Of a stretch of 64,000 nucleotides of DNA, positions 1 to 10,228 are shown in pieces. Where the stretch lies: NCBI GenBank assembly GCA_028023455.1, contig JAQFVV010000958.1:84692-148691 (forward strand), in the 5' to 3' direction. The DNA comes from Epiperipatus broadwayi. Its lineage: Eukaryota > Onychophora > Udeonychophora > Euonychophora > Peripatidae. A model generated the notes under the pieces. That model saw only the letters and a program-made list of their open reading frames with translations. It had not been told where the DNA came from and did no database searches. The position numbers and the translations under genes were made by a program. Each line of letters starts with the position of its first letter. Positions within the stretch are counted from its first letter, which is position 1.

Positions 1-2067
1 AAATATTGTTTTCCTATATTGTGGAACCCAGGATATCAGGGTCCTGCAATAAAAGCCTGCAAATAACTATACCAGCTACAGTAAAGGACCTCCAGATGAA
101 TGCCAATAGAATGGCAAACAACCTACCTGTCTCCCCAGGACATCATAAAAATTATAAACAAAGGGATCCAAATTACAAGCAATTAAAAAGTATGGACTCT
201 CTCTTTTAAAACTGTAAGACCTTTATCTAACTAATGAACTTTAACTATAAAACTTTTCTAGTATTTAAATAGAAATATAAGTTCCTATCTGACCAAACTA
301 AATCATTTATTAATAATTATTTTTATGATATGTAAATTTAAAATCATTTCCATTAATTTTTTTTTACTGTTTATTATGATTTTTTTTCTGTTAAGCTAAA
401 CTTTTAATAAATGTTAAATTTAAATTGGGTGTGGATGGCTGCACAGATCGTAAAGTTATGTTAGTTTAACTAAAGGAAGGTTTGATCTTAGGTTATTTGT
501 TTCACAGTTAAATTGGGTTAATGGATTGGTTGTATCGGTGTAATTAGTAAATGTAGCATGAAGATCCGATATGTACAGGATCACATTATACACTGCATTT
601 GGCCAAAATATGACCAATTTCTTACTGACCATCAGAAGCAGATGGTATTTCCTGCTCCTTGGATCACTCCTTTAGCCTGTGGAATGGGATAGTAAGATGG
701 CAAAAAGGACTGCAATCCCTTCCTATGGAGTTTTCATTTTTATTGTTCTTCTCGCCAGACAGACGAAGTATTACTTTACTGGATGAGAGTCATTTCTTCT
801 TGAACCCCATGCAATTCAGATCTATACTTCTGACAATGTGGTATTGTGCTGTCATATTCATGCTGTGTTAAATACATCAATATATTAGGTAGATTAGTGT
901 TAGTTTGATTGCAAACTTTTGGCCTAGGTTTAAATAAGGAATATAGAATATTTTCTTTTTCGAATGCAATCTATGTAATCTATCCATACTCGACACTTAA
1001 ATAAAATATTAATAAATTCATCTGTGCAAACTTATAAAATCAAAAGTTAAAATGTAAATCAAATCATAAAGTAAATATTATACTAAAATAATTCTAAATT
1101 TTATATATGTGCAAAATAAATGTTTCTGTGTATTGTTAATCTGGCAGTGGCTTATTCTTATTTTTTATTATCTTTCTTTCTTTAAAAATAAGTATACTTT
1201 ATCTCTGCTGCTTTGCAAGATAGGGACTTGGGCATAAGGGTCAATATAGGGTAAAGTTGGATCTTAACAGTAAGTATCTGCCTACTATATAAATTTTCCA
1301 GGTTCGAATGGCCTGGTGGGACCCTGTATGGCAGATACATTAAGACTCCAAAAACACACTCATTTATCCTGACCATTATAATATTTGTCTTAGATCTGAC
1401 ACCAGTTTGTAAATACATATTATAATTATAGCTACCTTATTTACTTAACATGGATCACCAATTACTAGTTTAAACAATATAATTATATAAGAACAGCTGT
1501 TATTGTATTATCAAATTAATTAAGTTGATAGTAGGTGATGTTATTATTTATTCTTTTAGAGATATGGAATCATTCTGCTGTACATCCTTTTTAATGTTAA
1601 TGTTTTCTAAGTATTTTAATCATTGCTATTTCATTTTTATAAATATTATTCAGAGTACAGCAATACATTGGTTCTATCTTTTGATGATCCAATGCTTTGA
1701 TCACTCTAAAAATTCTTTTAGAATCAAATGCCTTTTCATATTCTACATATCCAAAGCATAATGGCCACTCATTTGTAACTTCTTTTACTATTTGGATGTG
1801 ATCCATTGTGCTAAAATCATTTTTAAATCCAGCTTGTTGTTTTGATTGGTAAAAATCCCAAACTTGTTGTAGAGAAGCTATGATTATCTTGGTGAAGATT
1901 TTATACACAACTGATAAAAGATTGATAGGTTTATAATTTTTACTAGTTAACGAATGACTGCTAACGATAAAAATAAAATGTAAAAGATCAAAACTTAACT
2001 TATTTCGTCTAAACCTGTATACTTAAATTAATCTATGTATATATTTCACATAAAGATTTTTATTTAC
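1..2067. other. Intron or 3' flank beyond the last visible exon
   Basis: No host exon was recognised here. The stretch is AT-rich and holds one RTE reverse transcriptase fragment on the minus strand (1597-1955). The segments at 1-900 and 1200-1420 have more balanced composition and probably derive from repeats, but I could not match them to a family. Since the exon at 2068-2193 ends in phase 1 with a good donor, at least one more coding exon must lie at lower coordinates, inside or beyond this stretch. Confidence 0.6.
1597..1955 (-). pseudogene. RTE-type LINE reverse transcriptase fragment
   Basis: The minus-strand translation contains the reverse transcriptase blocks N-Y-K-P-I-N-L-L-S followed by Y-K-I-F-T-K-I-I, then Q-Q-A-G-F, then the palm motif Y-E-K-A-F-D-S and V-I-K-A-L-D-H-Q. 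The same string of motifs occurs in the RTE copies at 8406-9810 and 41190-44000, so this is a third, shorter copy. It covers only the fingers/palm part; the endonuclease and the C-terminal part are missing. It is too short and truncated to be active. RTE elements encode an APE endonuclease plus reverse transcriptase and move by target-primed reverse transcription. Confidence 0.85.
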
Positions 2068-2193
2068 CTTGACATCTGAATTGTTCGATTGAATATCCTG
2101 GTAAACAATCACACTTGTAGGAGCCAATTGTATCTGTGCAGATATCACCATTTAAGCAGCTGTTATCTTCTGGTTTTAAACATTCATTTTTAT
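2068..2193 (-). CDS. Exon: calcium-binding EGF module of a large extracellular protein
   Basis: A 126-bp (42-codon) phase 1-1 exon. On the minus strand it is bounded by a TTTTAG acceptor and a G|GTAAAT donor. The six cysteines are spaced as in EGF domains. The start reads K-N-E-C, and splicing to the previous exon (6646-6771) restores a codon for Asp, giving D-K-N-E-C. Together with the C-T-D-T-I-G-S-Y-K-C-D-C stretch this fits the calcium-binding EGF consensus, including the Asp that follows the third-to-fourth cysteine region. Such modules act outside the cell and stiffen tandem arrays on calcium binding. It is the 3'-most exon seen and the only one of the set with a full calcium-binding signature. 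Confidence 0.88.
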
Positions 2194-2429
2194 CTAAAAT
2201 AGCAATACATTGCAACTTTCATTTTATTATATAATTTAAAAATGATTTAAGTGGCAGAATTTTTAATTTTTTTTTCAAAATTGTATTTTAAATCAATATT
2301 CACGACTATATGCACATATATACTATCCCCTGTGAACACCCACATATACATAATACAATGAATTGGTTGGATGAAAGACTGAGAGCAAAAATAATAATGA
2401 GAAGGAATAAGAGACTTTTCTAATTTAAA

Positions 2430-2538
2430 TGACCTACCTACCTATCTACCCACCTACTTCTTATCTATATACCTATCTACATACCTACCTATCAACCCTA
2501 TCTACCTACCTATTTATCTATCTACTACCTATCTATGC
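2430..2538. repeat. Imperfect TACC/TATC/TATT tetranucleotide microsatellite
   Basis: Interrupted runs of CTAC, CTAT and CTTA units over about 110 bp. It resembles the much longer and purer TATC-to-TACC array at 15034-15286. Confidence 0.9.
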
Positions 2539-3234
2539 AAGCAAAAGGAATACACACATCAAAGTCATCAAATAATGCATTTTTTACATACGTATATGAA
2601 AAAGATTTTATTAACGTAAAATTAATATTTGAGACTATTGAAAATCTTAACTTTAATTAGCAACAAAATATTTATTGATAAAATCAAAAATATTCAATAA
2701 AGTACTAGAACAAAAAATCAGCAAACAGGCATTCATAAAAAGGACTTTTTTGTTTGGAAAATATCACAAGCTTAATGCTTCACAGTTCTATAATTAAATA
2801 AAATTTAAGAAACTCCAAAACTACTTCATACTTTTATATACTAAAAATAAAATTGATTAAAAATAGGTAATCACTCATATCAATGTATTATTTTGTCATT
2901 GTAAAAGTATTTTATTTTACTATAGGGATCTCATTAAATGAACCTAGAAATTAACATCATTTCCACATGGGGAGTCTTTAGTTTAAATTAGAAATGTGCT
3001 ATTTTATTCAAAAAAGAAAAAAAAAGGTAGAAGAGAAAGGAAAAAAAACAAGAGAGTAGATAAGAGAGAGTGCAAGATAAAAAAAAAATATTAACACGAA
3101 ATGCACACACATATATATATATATATTACAAATTATAAATAGTATGCCTTGATTATAATTCATAAAGCTAATTACTGCATATAAATGGCTATTATATGCA
3201 ATTATTAAAATAAGAATTGTGTGAATCTAAAATC

Positions 3235-3235
<1 letters not shown>

Positions 3236-3268
<33 letters not shown>

Positions 3269-3332
3269 TCAATTCAATATCCATTTATTATGTGCATTTC
3301 AACATTTACACTTTAACAGAAATACACAATAA

Positions 3333-3364
<32 letters not shown>

Positions 3365-4901
3365 TGATAATAATTAAAATTAAAAAAAAACAAAAAAAAA
3401 CTAAACAATAATAATCAAATACAAGTTAAATACATAAAATTATATATACATATATGTTCATAATTATACATTTAGTTGTTTTTTAACATTCATCACAAAT
3501 TGATCGCAAAAAATATCAATATTATTAAAAGTTAGATTATATACCATTTGCAATCTATTAATAACTGATTTACCAAAGAAAGTATTTTTACATATACTAA
3601 TCTTGAAAGTTTGCATTTCTCTTAATAAACGACAAGGTACTTTCAATTCTATTTTTGATATACAGTTACTGACATCAATTTTCCCATCAATCAACTTTTT
3701 CAGTAATATCATATCCTTCAACATTCTCCTTTCTTTCAATACTGTTTTGACAGTTTGACATTCACCCATTATTAATTTATTAAATCTTTTTTCAATATTA
3801 TATATTTTAGACTGAATATTAATCAGATTGAAGTTCCATATACAAGAATTATATTCTAAAACTGTAACAAGGGAAAAAAATAACCTATATTTTATGGAAA
3901 TAGATAAATCTCTCCCATATCTCAAAATACAGCCCATCTTTCTGTATGCTTTATTAATAATACATTTAATATGCACATTAAAAGTAAAATTGCTACAAAA
4001 TATAATTCCTAAATCAGATATAGTCTCTTTATATTTAATAACACCATTCTCAATTTTATATTGATAAACAGATTTTTCAGTTTTATTAGTATAGGAAACA
4101 ATGCATGTTTTATTAATGTTAATCTCCATGTTGTTATACCTACACCATATAATAAAACTATTTATATCCTTTTGAACCTCAATATGATCACTATAAGTAA
4201 TAATTCTTTTAAATAACTTACAATCATCAGCATAAGTAAGTATCATACTATTTTTTATGCTATGATCAAGATCACACATATAAACATTAAAAAGCAATGG
4301 TGCTAATATTCCACCCTGAGGAACACCTATCATATTATCAAAAAAAAGAGAATTCGTTTTATCCATATGTACATAAGATTTACGACTCCTCAAATAATTG
4401 GAAAACCACTCAACTAAATGAGGACTAACACCCAACATTTTAAGTTTATACAAAAGTCTAATATATGAAACTTTGTCAAATGCCTGAGTCATATCAAAAT
4501 ATACAACATCTAATTGCTTCTGATCAGATAAGGCATGAGCAATATGATCAGATATCACCATTAAATTAGTTTCAGCAGATCTACCAGGTAAAAAACCATG
4601 CTGATAACTAGGTAATACCTTAATCATATCTACAATAATATTACTATAAATACACCTTTCATAAATTCTAGCAAAAGGTGACAGAATTGAAATAGGTCTA
4701 TAATTACCAGAATCAGATCTATCCCCTTTTTTAAAAATTGGTATAATCTTAGCTATCTTAAATATATCAGGAATAATAGTTTTCTCAATTGATAAATTAA
4801 TGATATAATGCAATGGTGCTACCAAACATTCAGCACAACCCTTGATAATAAAATTAGGAATATTATCATATCCCATAGAAGATTTTGATTTAAGTTTATA
4901 A

Positions 4902-4905
<4 letters not shown>
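3236..4905 (-). mobile_element. 5'-truncated jockey/CR1-like LINE
   Basis: On the minus strand the element contains an uninterrupted reverse transcriptase ORF (stop at 3464), then about 100 bp of AT-rich 3' sequence, then two ATT/TAA trinucleotide tracts (3239-3268 and 3330-3372) that look like the microsatellite tail used by many LINEs. The coding frame continues upstream of the first Met (residues K-L-K-S-K-S-S before M-G-Y-D-N) up to the TAG satellite at 4902, where it stops abruptly. The endonuclease and ORF1 are therefore missing. The intact frame implies a recent insertion. Confidence 0.85.
3464..4876 (-). CDS. Reverse transcriptase of a jockey/CR1-like LINE (C-terminal 470 codons)
   Basis: An open frame of 470 codons without stops or frameshifts. 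The reverse transcriptase motifs are in order: K-I-I-P-I-F-K-K-G-D then N-Y-R-P-I-S-I-L-S (residues about 45-65), H-G-F-L-P-G-R-S (about 92-100), F-D-M-T-Q-A-F-D-K-V (about 127-136), G-V-P-Q-G-G-I-L-A-P-L-L-F-N (about 186-199), and the catalytic Y-A-D-D (about 219-222). After these comes the thumb region with the S-D-L-G-I-I block. It acts in the nucleus by copying LINE RNA at a nicked target. It lacks the N-terminal APE endonuclease because the element is 5' truncated, so this copy cannot move by itself. The chosen Met is only the first in frame; translation of the parent element would begin further upstream. Clade assignment (jockey versus CR1 or a relative) is from motif style and is not certain. 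Confidence 0.88.
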   Translation of the reverse strand: MGYDNIPNFIIKGCAECLVAPLHYIINLSIEKTIIPDIFKIAKIIPIFKKGDRSDSGNYRPISILSPFARIYERCIYSNIIVDMIKVLPSYQHGFLPGRSAETNLMVISDHIAHALSDQKQLDVVYFDMTQAFDKVSYIRLLYKLKMLGVSPHLVEWFSNYLRSRKSYVHMDKTNSLFFDNMIGVPQGGILAPLLFNVYMCDLDHSIKNSMILTYADDCKLFKRIITYSDHIEVQKDINSFIIWCRYNNMEININKTCIVSYTNKTEKSVYQYKIENGVIKYKETISDLGIIFCSNFTFNVHIKCIINKAYRKMGCILRYGRDLSISIKYRLFFSLVTVLEYNSCIWNFNLINIQSKIYNIEKRFNKLIMGECQTVKTVLKERRMLKDMILLKKLIDGKIDVSNCISKIELKVPCRLLREMQTFKISICKNTFFGKSVINRLQMVYNLTFNNIDIFCDQFVMNVKKQLNV

Positions 4906-5103
<198 letters not shown>

Positions 5104-6350
5104 CTTTTATAAGCTTATATTTACAAGTAGGTAATATAGAGGGAATATTAATATCTCAAACAAGCTCTTAATTGATAAGTGCAATAAGAGATGGTATTTA
5201 AAATCTGTATCTGGAATGTTCTATCCCTAGGCCAATTGGTTTTGAGCTTATGGCTCACATGAGTGAGAAAGTAGAACATTCAGGCACTAGATCCAAAATA
5301 TTAATGCAAAACCAGTACTTATTTAATATAGAATATTTAAGTAAAAACTCTGAAATTCTCAGACATGAAAATGGGTTTAACTTCATCTATGTAACTTAAA
5401 TAGCTATATGGGACTGAACTAAATTCAGATCTACCATATATTAATAGTCTTGTCATTTCCAAGGCCGTAAAGTTAAAAATATAATAATCAAAAACCAAGT
5501 CATATGTAGCATGATATTGCTTTTATAAAACTTGTATTTACAAATATGTAATGTAAAGAATGTACCAATAGCTCAAACAAGCCCTTAATTGATAAGTGCA
5601 GTAAGAGAAATCTGTCTGGAACATTCCTACCCCAAGACTAATTGGCTTTGAGCTTATGGTTCACCTCAGTGAGGATCTAGAACATTCATACACTAGATCC
5701 AAAATATCAATTCAAAACCAGCACTTATTTAATATGTAATATTATGTATTAAGTAAGTACTGGTTTTGAGTTGATCTAGTGTCTGAATGTTCTAGCTTCT
5801 CACTGAGGTGAGCCACAAGCTTGAAATCAATTTGTCTGGGGATAGAAACATTCCAGATAGAGATTTTAAATATTTTCTCTTATGGCACTTATTAATTAAG
5901 AGCTTGTTTGAGGTATTGGTATCCACTTTATATTACATATTTATAAATACAAACTTATAAAAGCAATGTGACGCAGTATATGACTTGCTTTTTGATTACT
6001 ATAATTTTAGCTTTAAGGCCTTGGCAGTGACAAGTCTATTAATATAAGGTAGATCTGAATTTAGTTCAATCCCATATTGTTATTTAAGTTATGTAGCTGG
6101 AGGTAAAGCCATTGTCATGTCCAAAATTTTCAGAGTTTCTACTTAAATATTATGCATTAAATAAGTCTGTTTTTGAGTTGATCTTTTGGATCTAGTGTAT
6201 GAATATTCTAGCTTTTCACTGAAGTGAGCCATAAGCTTAAAACCCATTGGTATGGGGATAGGAACATTCCAGATAGAAATTTTAAATATTTTCTCATACC
6301 ACACATTAATTAAAAGCTTGTTTGAGCTATTGGTATGCTCTATATATTAG
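5104..6350. repeat. 1.25-kb foldback repeat with degenerate hammerhead-like segments
   Basis: The left arm is a tandem of about 1.5 units with a period near 416 bp (the unit start TTTTATAA recurs at 5105 and 5521). From about 5748 the sequence runs back as the reverse complement to about 6350, so the whole block can fold into one long hairpin. Both arms carry a conserved landmark: a CACTGAGGTGAGCC-type core near 5660, 5800 and 6215, followed by a CAAGCTT-type hairpin and a GAAA-like box. This looks like a decayed version of the hammerhead-bearing repeat at 58688-59160, with which it also shares a segment around TTCAATCCCATA. No coding capacity was seen. Confidence 0.8.
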
Positions 6351-6645
6351 ATAAATAGATTTTTATATTAATATATAAATGGTTGAATACAAATTATTAC
6401 ATTTTATATAGAGGGGAAAGGGAACAAAAAACATTAGTCTAAACTTCTATTTTCATTGTTTATTTGTAAAAATAAATATAATTATCAAGTGCAAACAAAA
6501 ATAATAATAAAAAGCATATAATTAAATGATATTTTATTTATAGTTTTTATATTTTTATATCTTAATCAAATGCAATACGCTTAATGACATGAATAAAAAA
6601 ATGAAAAAAAGTTATTAAATAATCATTTACATAAATAATAATTAC

Positions 6646-6771
6646 CATGACAACCATGTTCAAAGGGATTCCCAATTTTTGGCCCATCACAAATACAAGT
6701 TGGAAATTTGCTTATTACACGGCATGAACTTTCTTGAGGACAGGTAAAATTAGAACAATCAGGAGGTATTA
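6646..6771 (-). CDS. Exon: EGF-like module (GNPF type)
   Basis: A 126-bp, 42-codon phase 1-1 exon between an AAAATAG acceptor and a G|GTAATT donor on the minus strand. The spacing is C-x4-C-x5-C-x8-C-x-C, followed by I-G-N-P-F and a final G-C-H. The G-N-P-F-x-x-G-C ending recurs in the exons at 37198 and, less clearly, at 11427. It marks a sub-type of EGF module common in large invertebrate surface and matrix proteins. The Asp and Asn residues needed for calcium binding are absent. The split codon shared with the upstream exon gives Leu, and that shared with the downstream exon gives Asp. Confidence 0.85.
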
Positions 6772-7516
6772 CTATTTTAAAAAGGAATATATATATATAC
6801 GGTTTTGCATTTTATTAAACATTTTTATTCAAATAAATAACATCTAAATAAGTTAATCAACAATTAATATCATAATATCTTAATACAAAAAAAAAATTGT
6901 TTGGATGCCGTTTGGTAACTCGTCAGTGTAATTTTTATATATGAGTATTGATAATAGAACATTATGTATAGGTACAGTGACATCTAGAAGTTGTTTAGGA
7001 ATTACAATTTTTCACAACTATTGTACATATAATAACATAAATGAAAGTATTGTAACATTATTATAATTAATTTACATAACAATATTAAACGTTAATTAAT
7101 TAAATAACACATTAGTGTATAATTATTAATATCATGTTTATATTATTTATAGTAGTTTATTGAAACATAAAGCAACATCTAATAAAAATTCAATTAACCC
7201 TTTCAAGATGTATATTTTTGTCAGTTAAACCTGATATCATCAGCTACTTACAAGTCTGACTGAAATCATTTCATGCATAGAAACTCAGTTTCTATTTAAA
7301 TGGGCTCTAAACAATTTGATATTAAAAGTGTGAATATAAATTGTAATTGCATTTAACTGAAGCCTCCTTGGTTTTAAATTGACATTATACTTTGAATATG
7401 TATATTACCAAACCCACACTTTTCTTTATTTTTGCCGTAATATCCTATAACTACAATTTATCCAAACTGCTCCAAACACTTTTTAGCAAAACTCTTTATT
7501 TGTACATATACATACA

Positions 7517-7549
7517 CCTACATTTCGACTGACTTGAAGTCTTCTTCAG
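7517..7549 (-). ncRNA. Minimal hammerhead-ribozyme-like motif (CTGAAGA / CGAAAT type)
   Basis: On the minus strand: CTGAAGA, one extra A, a four-pair helix II (GACT with AGTC), then CGAAAT and TGTA. This matches the order of the hammerhead conserved boxes CUGANGA and GAAA with a very short helix III ending in a GUA-like triplet. Helix I is weak (about two pairs). It is a solitary copy with no inverted partner nearby. It may derive from a Penelope-like flanking repeat; activity is doubtful. Confidence 0.5.
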
Positions 7550-7979
7550 GAGTTGACAAAAAATAGAAAAGATAATATAAAAGATGCCTACCTTGCACAA
7601 TTTGTTTAAGTTATCATACCTGAAAGATCACTCACTATAGGAATAATAATATTGGTAAAGCCAATATTAATGTTAATATGCTAATAAAACAAAAGGCAGT
7701 GGTAGTAATGAAAGTCAATATTTTAAATTAAGTTTTTTCTATGCAAACTTTACTTGATATAACATTTGCATAGAAGACTGCATTGATTATTAATAAATGT
7801 AAAAATTTAAACTTGATATAGATTTTCTTAATGAAAGATATATTCCAAAATAAGAAAGTTTAAGAGAACAAATAGATTTCTATAATTTTTTTTTGAAAAG
7901 GCAGATCAAACTGTTAAAGAAGATGCTTAGTGTTATATTTGTATAAAGATTGATTTAATATCTTTTATATTTAGAATTG

Positions 7980-8405
7980 AATTATAATTCCATGATTACT
8001 GGAAAGCTTTCACTTCTTCACAAATCTAATTCCATGTCTCACTTCTTCATTTAAAATTCTGGGCAATTCAAATGATAAAATAGATATAGGAGAATACTTG
8101 TTCTTTATTACTATATAATTCTTGATAGTAGTCTTCTATCCATTTCATGATGTCATATTTCATTTAGTAATAATTCCAACTTTTTTTCTTATTGCAGATA
8201 TAAATTTTCTACCAATACCAAAATGTTGTTTTATAGTCTTCAGACTTTTATTTTCTTTTACTGCTTTTCTTGCTAGTTCACAGTTTACTTTCTTATATCA
8301 TTTTCAACTCTTTTCTGCACCATTTTACAAAATTCGAGATATTCAATTTTTTTTAATGCATCATTTTTGTATATCTTCATATTTCTTCTTTTCTTCAAAA
8401 ATTTA
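7980..8405 (-). pseudogene. Inverted 5' part of an RTE LINE (linker between endonuclease and RT)
   Basis: Read on the minus strand, this matches the minus-strand RTE at 42600-43000 nearly residue for residue: K-I-Y-K-N-D-A-L, I-E-Y-L-x-F-C-K-M-V, R-V-E-N-D-I-R-K, then F-E-L-P-R-I-L-N-E and G-I-I-I. It stops exactly where the plus-strand RTE at 8406 begins with A-K-L-Y-x-K-C-L-N-D, which is the next part of the same protein. The two pieces are one element whose upstream part is flipped. It contains several stops and is not functional. Confidence 0.88.
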
Positions 8406-9810
8406 GCAAAGTTATATACCAAATGTCTAAATGATAAATATGTACCAGATGATTGGAAGAATGCAGTATTAATATTAATATTTTAAAAATGTGATATAGA
8501 AGATATTATAAATTACAGGCCTATCAGTATTTCATCAGTTTTATACAAAATTTTTACCAAGATAATTACAACTCATCTACAGAGAACATTGGATTTCCAC
8601 CAATCAAGAGAACAAGCTAGATTTAAAAGTGGTTTTAGTACAGTAGATCATATCCAGGTATTGAGAGAAGTGATAGAAAGGACAAATTAATGTGAGTTGC
8701 CATTATGTTTTGGATTTGTAGACTATGAAAAGGCCTTTGATTCTGTAAACATTTCTTCAGTGATTAAAGCATTGGATCATCAATGTGTAGATCCAGGATA
8801 TTGTCATATTTTAAAGAATATTTATAAAAATGCAACAGCAACAATTAGATTGCACAATGATACTGGGAAAGTTAATATTAAGAAGGATATAAGACAGGGT
8901 GACTCCATATCTCCAAAACTTTTTACAGCAGTGCTGCATGAAGTATTTTGTGGATTAAAATGGGAAGCTAAAGGAGTAAAAATAAATGGAGATTATTTAA
9001 AGTCAATTAGATTTTGGAGATTATTTTAAATCAATTATATTTTGCCGATGATGTAGTTGCTTTTGCAAGTAATGCTTTAGAGCTGCAGAAAATGTTGCAG
9101 AGTTATCAGATAAAAGTAGGAAAGTAGGACTAAAGATAAATGTTAAAAAGACTAAAGTAATATTTAATGGATTTTCTCAAAATATGAAAATAAAAATTGA
9201 TTATGATGAATTAGAAAAAATTAACAGCTACAAATACCTTGGTCAGATTATTAATACAGATGGAAAACCTAATGGATGAAATTAATGATAGAATTAAACT
9301 TGGTTGGAGTGCTTTTGGTAGAAATAATTTGGTACTAAAAGGAAATATGCCTGTGTGTTTGAAAAGGATGGTTTTAATAAATGTGTTTTACCAGTTCTTA
9401 CAGATGGATCCGAGACTTGCACACTTAATAGAAGAGCAATACAGAGACTTCCAATAACTCAAAAAAGCATAGAGAGATGCATGTTGGGAGCAACAAGAAA
9501 AGATTGAAAATGCAATATATGAGTAAGAGAACAAACAGATGTTACTGACCTCATTAAAAAAATTAAAAGACTGAAGTGGAGTTGGGCTGGACATATTGCT
9601 AGATATGATAATAGATAGATAATTGATATCTTAAACTGGATTTCAAGGAATTATAAAAGATCCAGAAAGAGACCACATATGAGATGGATGGATGAAATAA
9701 GAAAGTGTCCAGGGGTGATGTAGATAGAAAAGTTAAAGGTAAGAGAAGATGAATTGAACTTGGAAGGACTTTCAGCCTGCAGTGAATTGATAATTGTTGA
9801 TGATGTTATT
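8406..9810 (+). pseudogene. RTE LINE: reverse transcriptase and C-terminal part
   Basis: Plus-strand RTE, broken by a few stops and frameshifts. Motifs in order: N-Y-R-P-I-S-I-S-S-V-L-Y-K-I-F-T-K-I-I (about 8510-8570), F-V-D-Y-E-K-A-F-D-S-V (8713-8745), I-R-Q-G-D-S-I-S-P-K-L-F (8889-8925), a palm motif degraded from F-A-D-D near 9040, Y-L-G-Q-I near 9235, and the C-terminal W-A-G-H-I-A-R block near 9585-9605 followed by K-R-S-R-K-R-P-H-M-R-W-M-D near 9656-9695. The 3' end is a TTGATGATG-type tail near 9795-9806, matching the tail of the copy at 41.2 kb. Together with 7980-8405 it makes one inverted-5' insertion. Confidence 0.9.
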
Positions 9811-10153
9811 TATAATTCTACATGTTTCAATAAAAGTATATTTTTTTCCTGCACAGATTCTAATATTAATTTCAGAGAATTCTAAAAAAAAAAGCTTTTA
9901 TTTCTTGCCAAATAGTATTATTACTCCAAAATCCTTAAATAAAATTTTTTTATTATTGGATAATTTAATGCACATTTAGAATATACAGTAAACTTTGGCT
10001 AAAAGTTATTGGAACTAATAGTATAGGTAGTGCAAACACAGAGGCAATCTCTCCATATAGTAGCACCACTCAGTGCCAGCCAGAATAATCAATGGATGCA
10101 AGAAAGTTTATGCATAAACTCCCTATCTAGTGCCTATTCATTCAGTATTCCTT

Positions 10154-10183
10154 GACTAGTTTCTAGCTTGAGGCTTTCATCAG
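10154..10183 (-). ncRNA. Hammerhead-like motif, family A, left arm
   Basis: Minus strand: CTGATGA, helix II AGC/GCT with a CTCAA loop flanked by an A-A mismatch, GAAAC, a TA loop, then the cleavage-type triplet GTC. Helix I does not pair well in this copy. Helix III would be only C-G plus the conserved A-U. Confidence 0.55.
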
Positions 10184-10198
10184 TGAGGATTCTTGGAC

Positions 10199-10228
10199 CT
10201 GATGAAAGCCACAAGCTAGAAACTAGTC
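10199..10228 (+). ncRNA. Hammerhead-like motif, family A, right arm
   Basis: Plus strand: CTGATGA (10199-10205), helix II AGC/GCT with a CACAA loop and A-A mismatch, GAAAC (10219-10223), TA, GTC (10226-10228). All conserved boxes are present in order, but helix I is poorly paired, so a monomer is unlikely to be efficient. Confidence 0.6.

Noticed and set aside
659-871. 70-codon open frame with balanced composition
   Set aside because: No motif, no splice context and no match to other repeats in the window; kept only as part of the unassigned flank.
8122-8406. Plus-strand open frame of 94 codons
   Set aside because: It is the antisense of the inverted RTE linker, which matches on the minus strand.
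7982-9818. TTATAATTC repeated at both ends of the inverted RTE as a target duplication
   Set aside because: The left copy is part of the RTE coding sequence itself (it encodes the I-I-I stretch), so the match is coincidental or microhomology.
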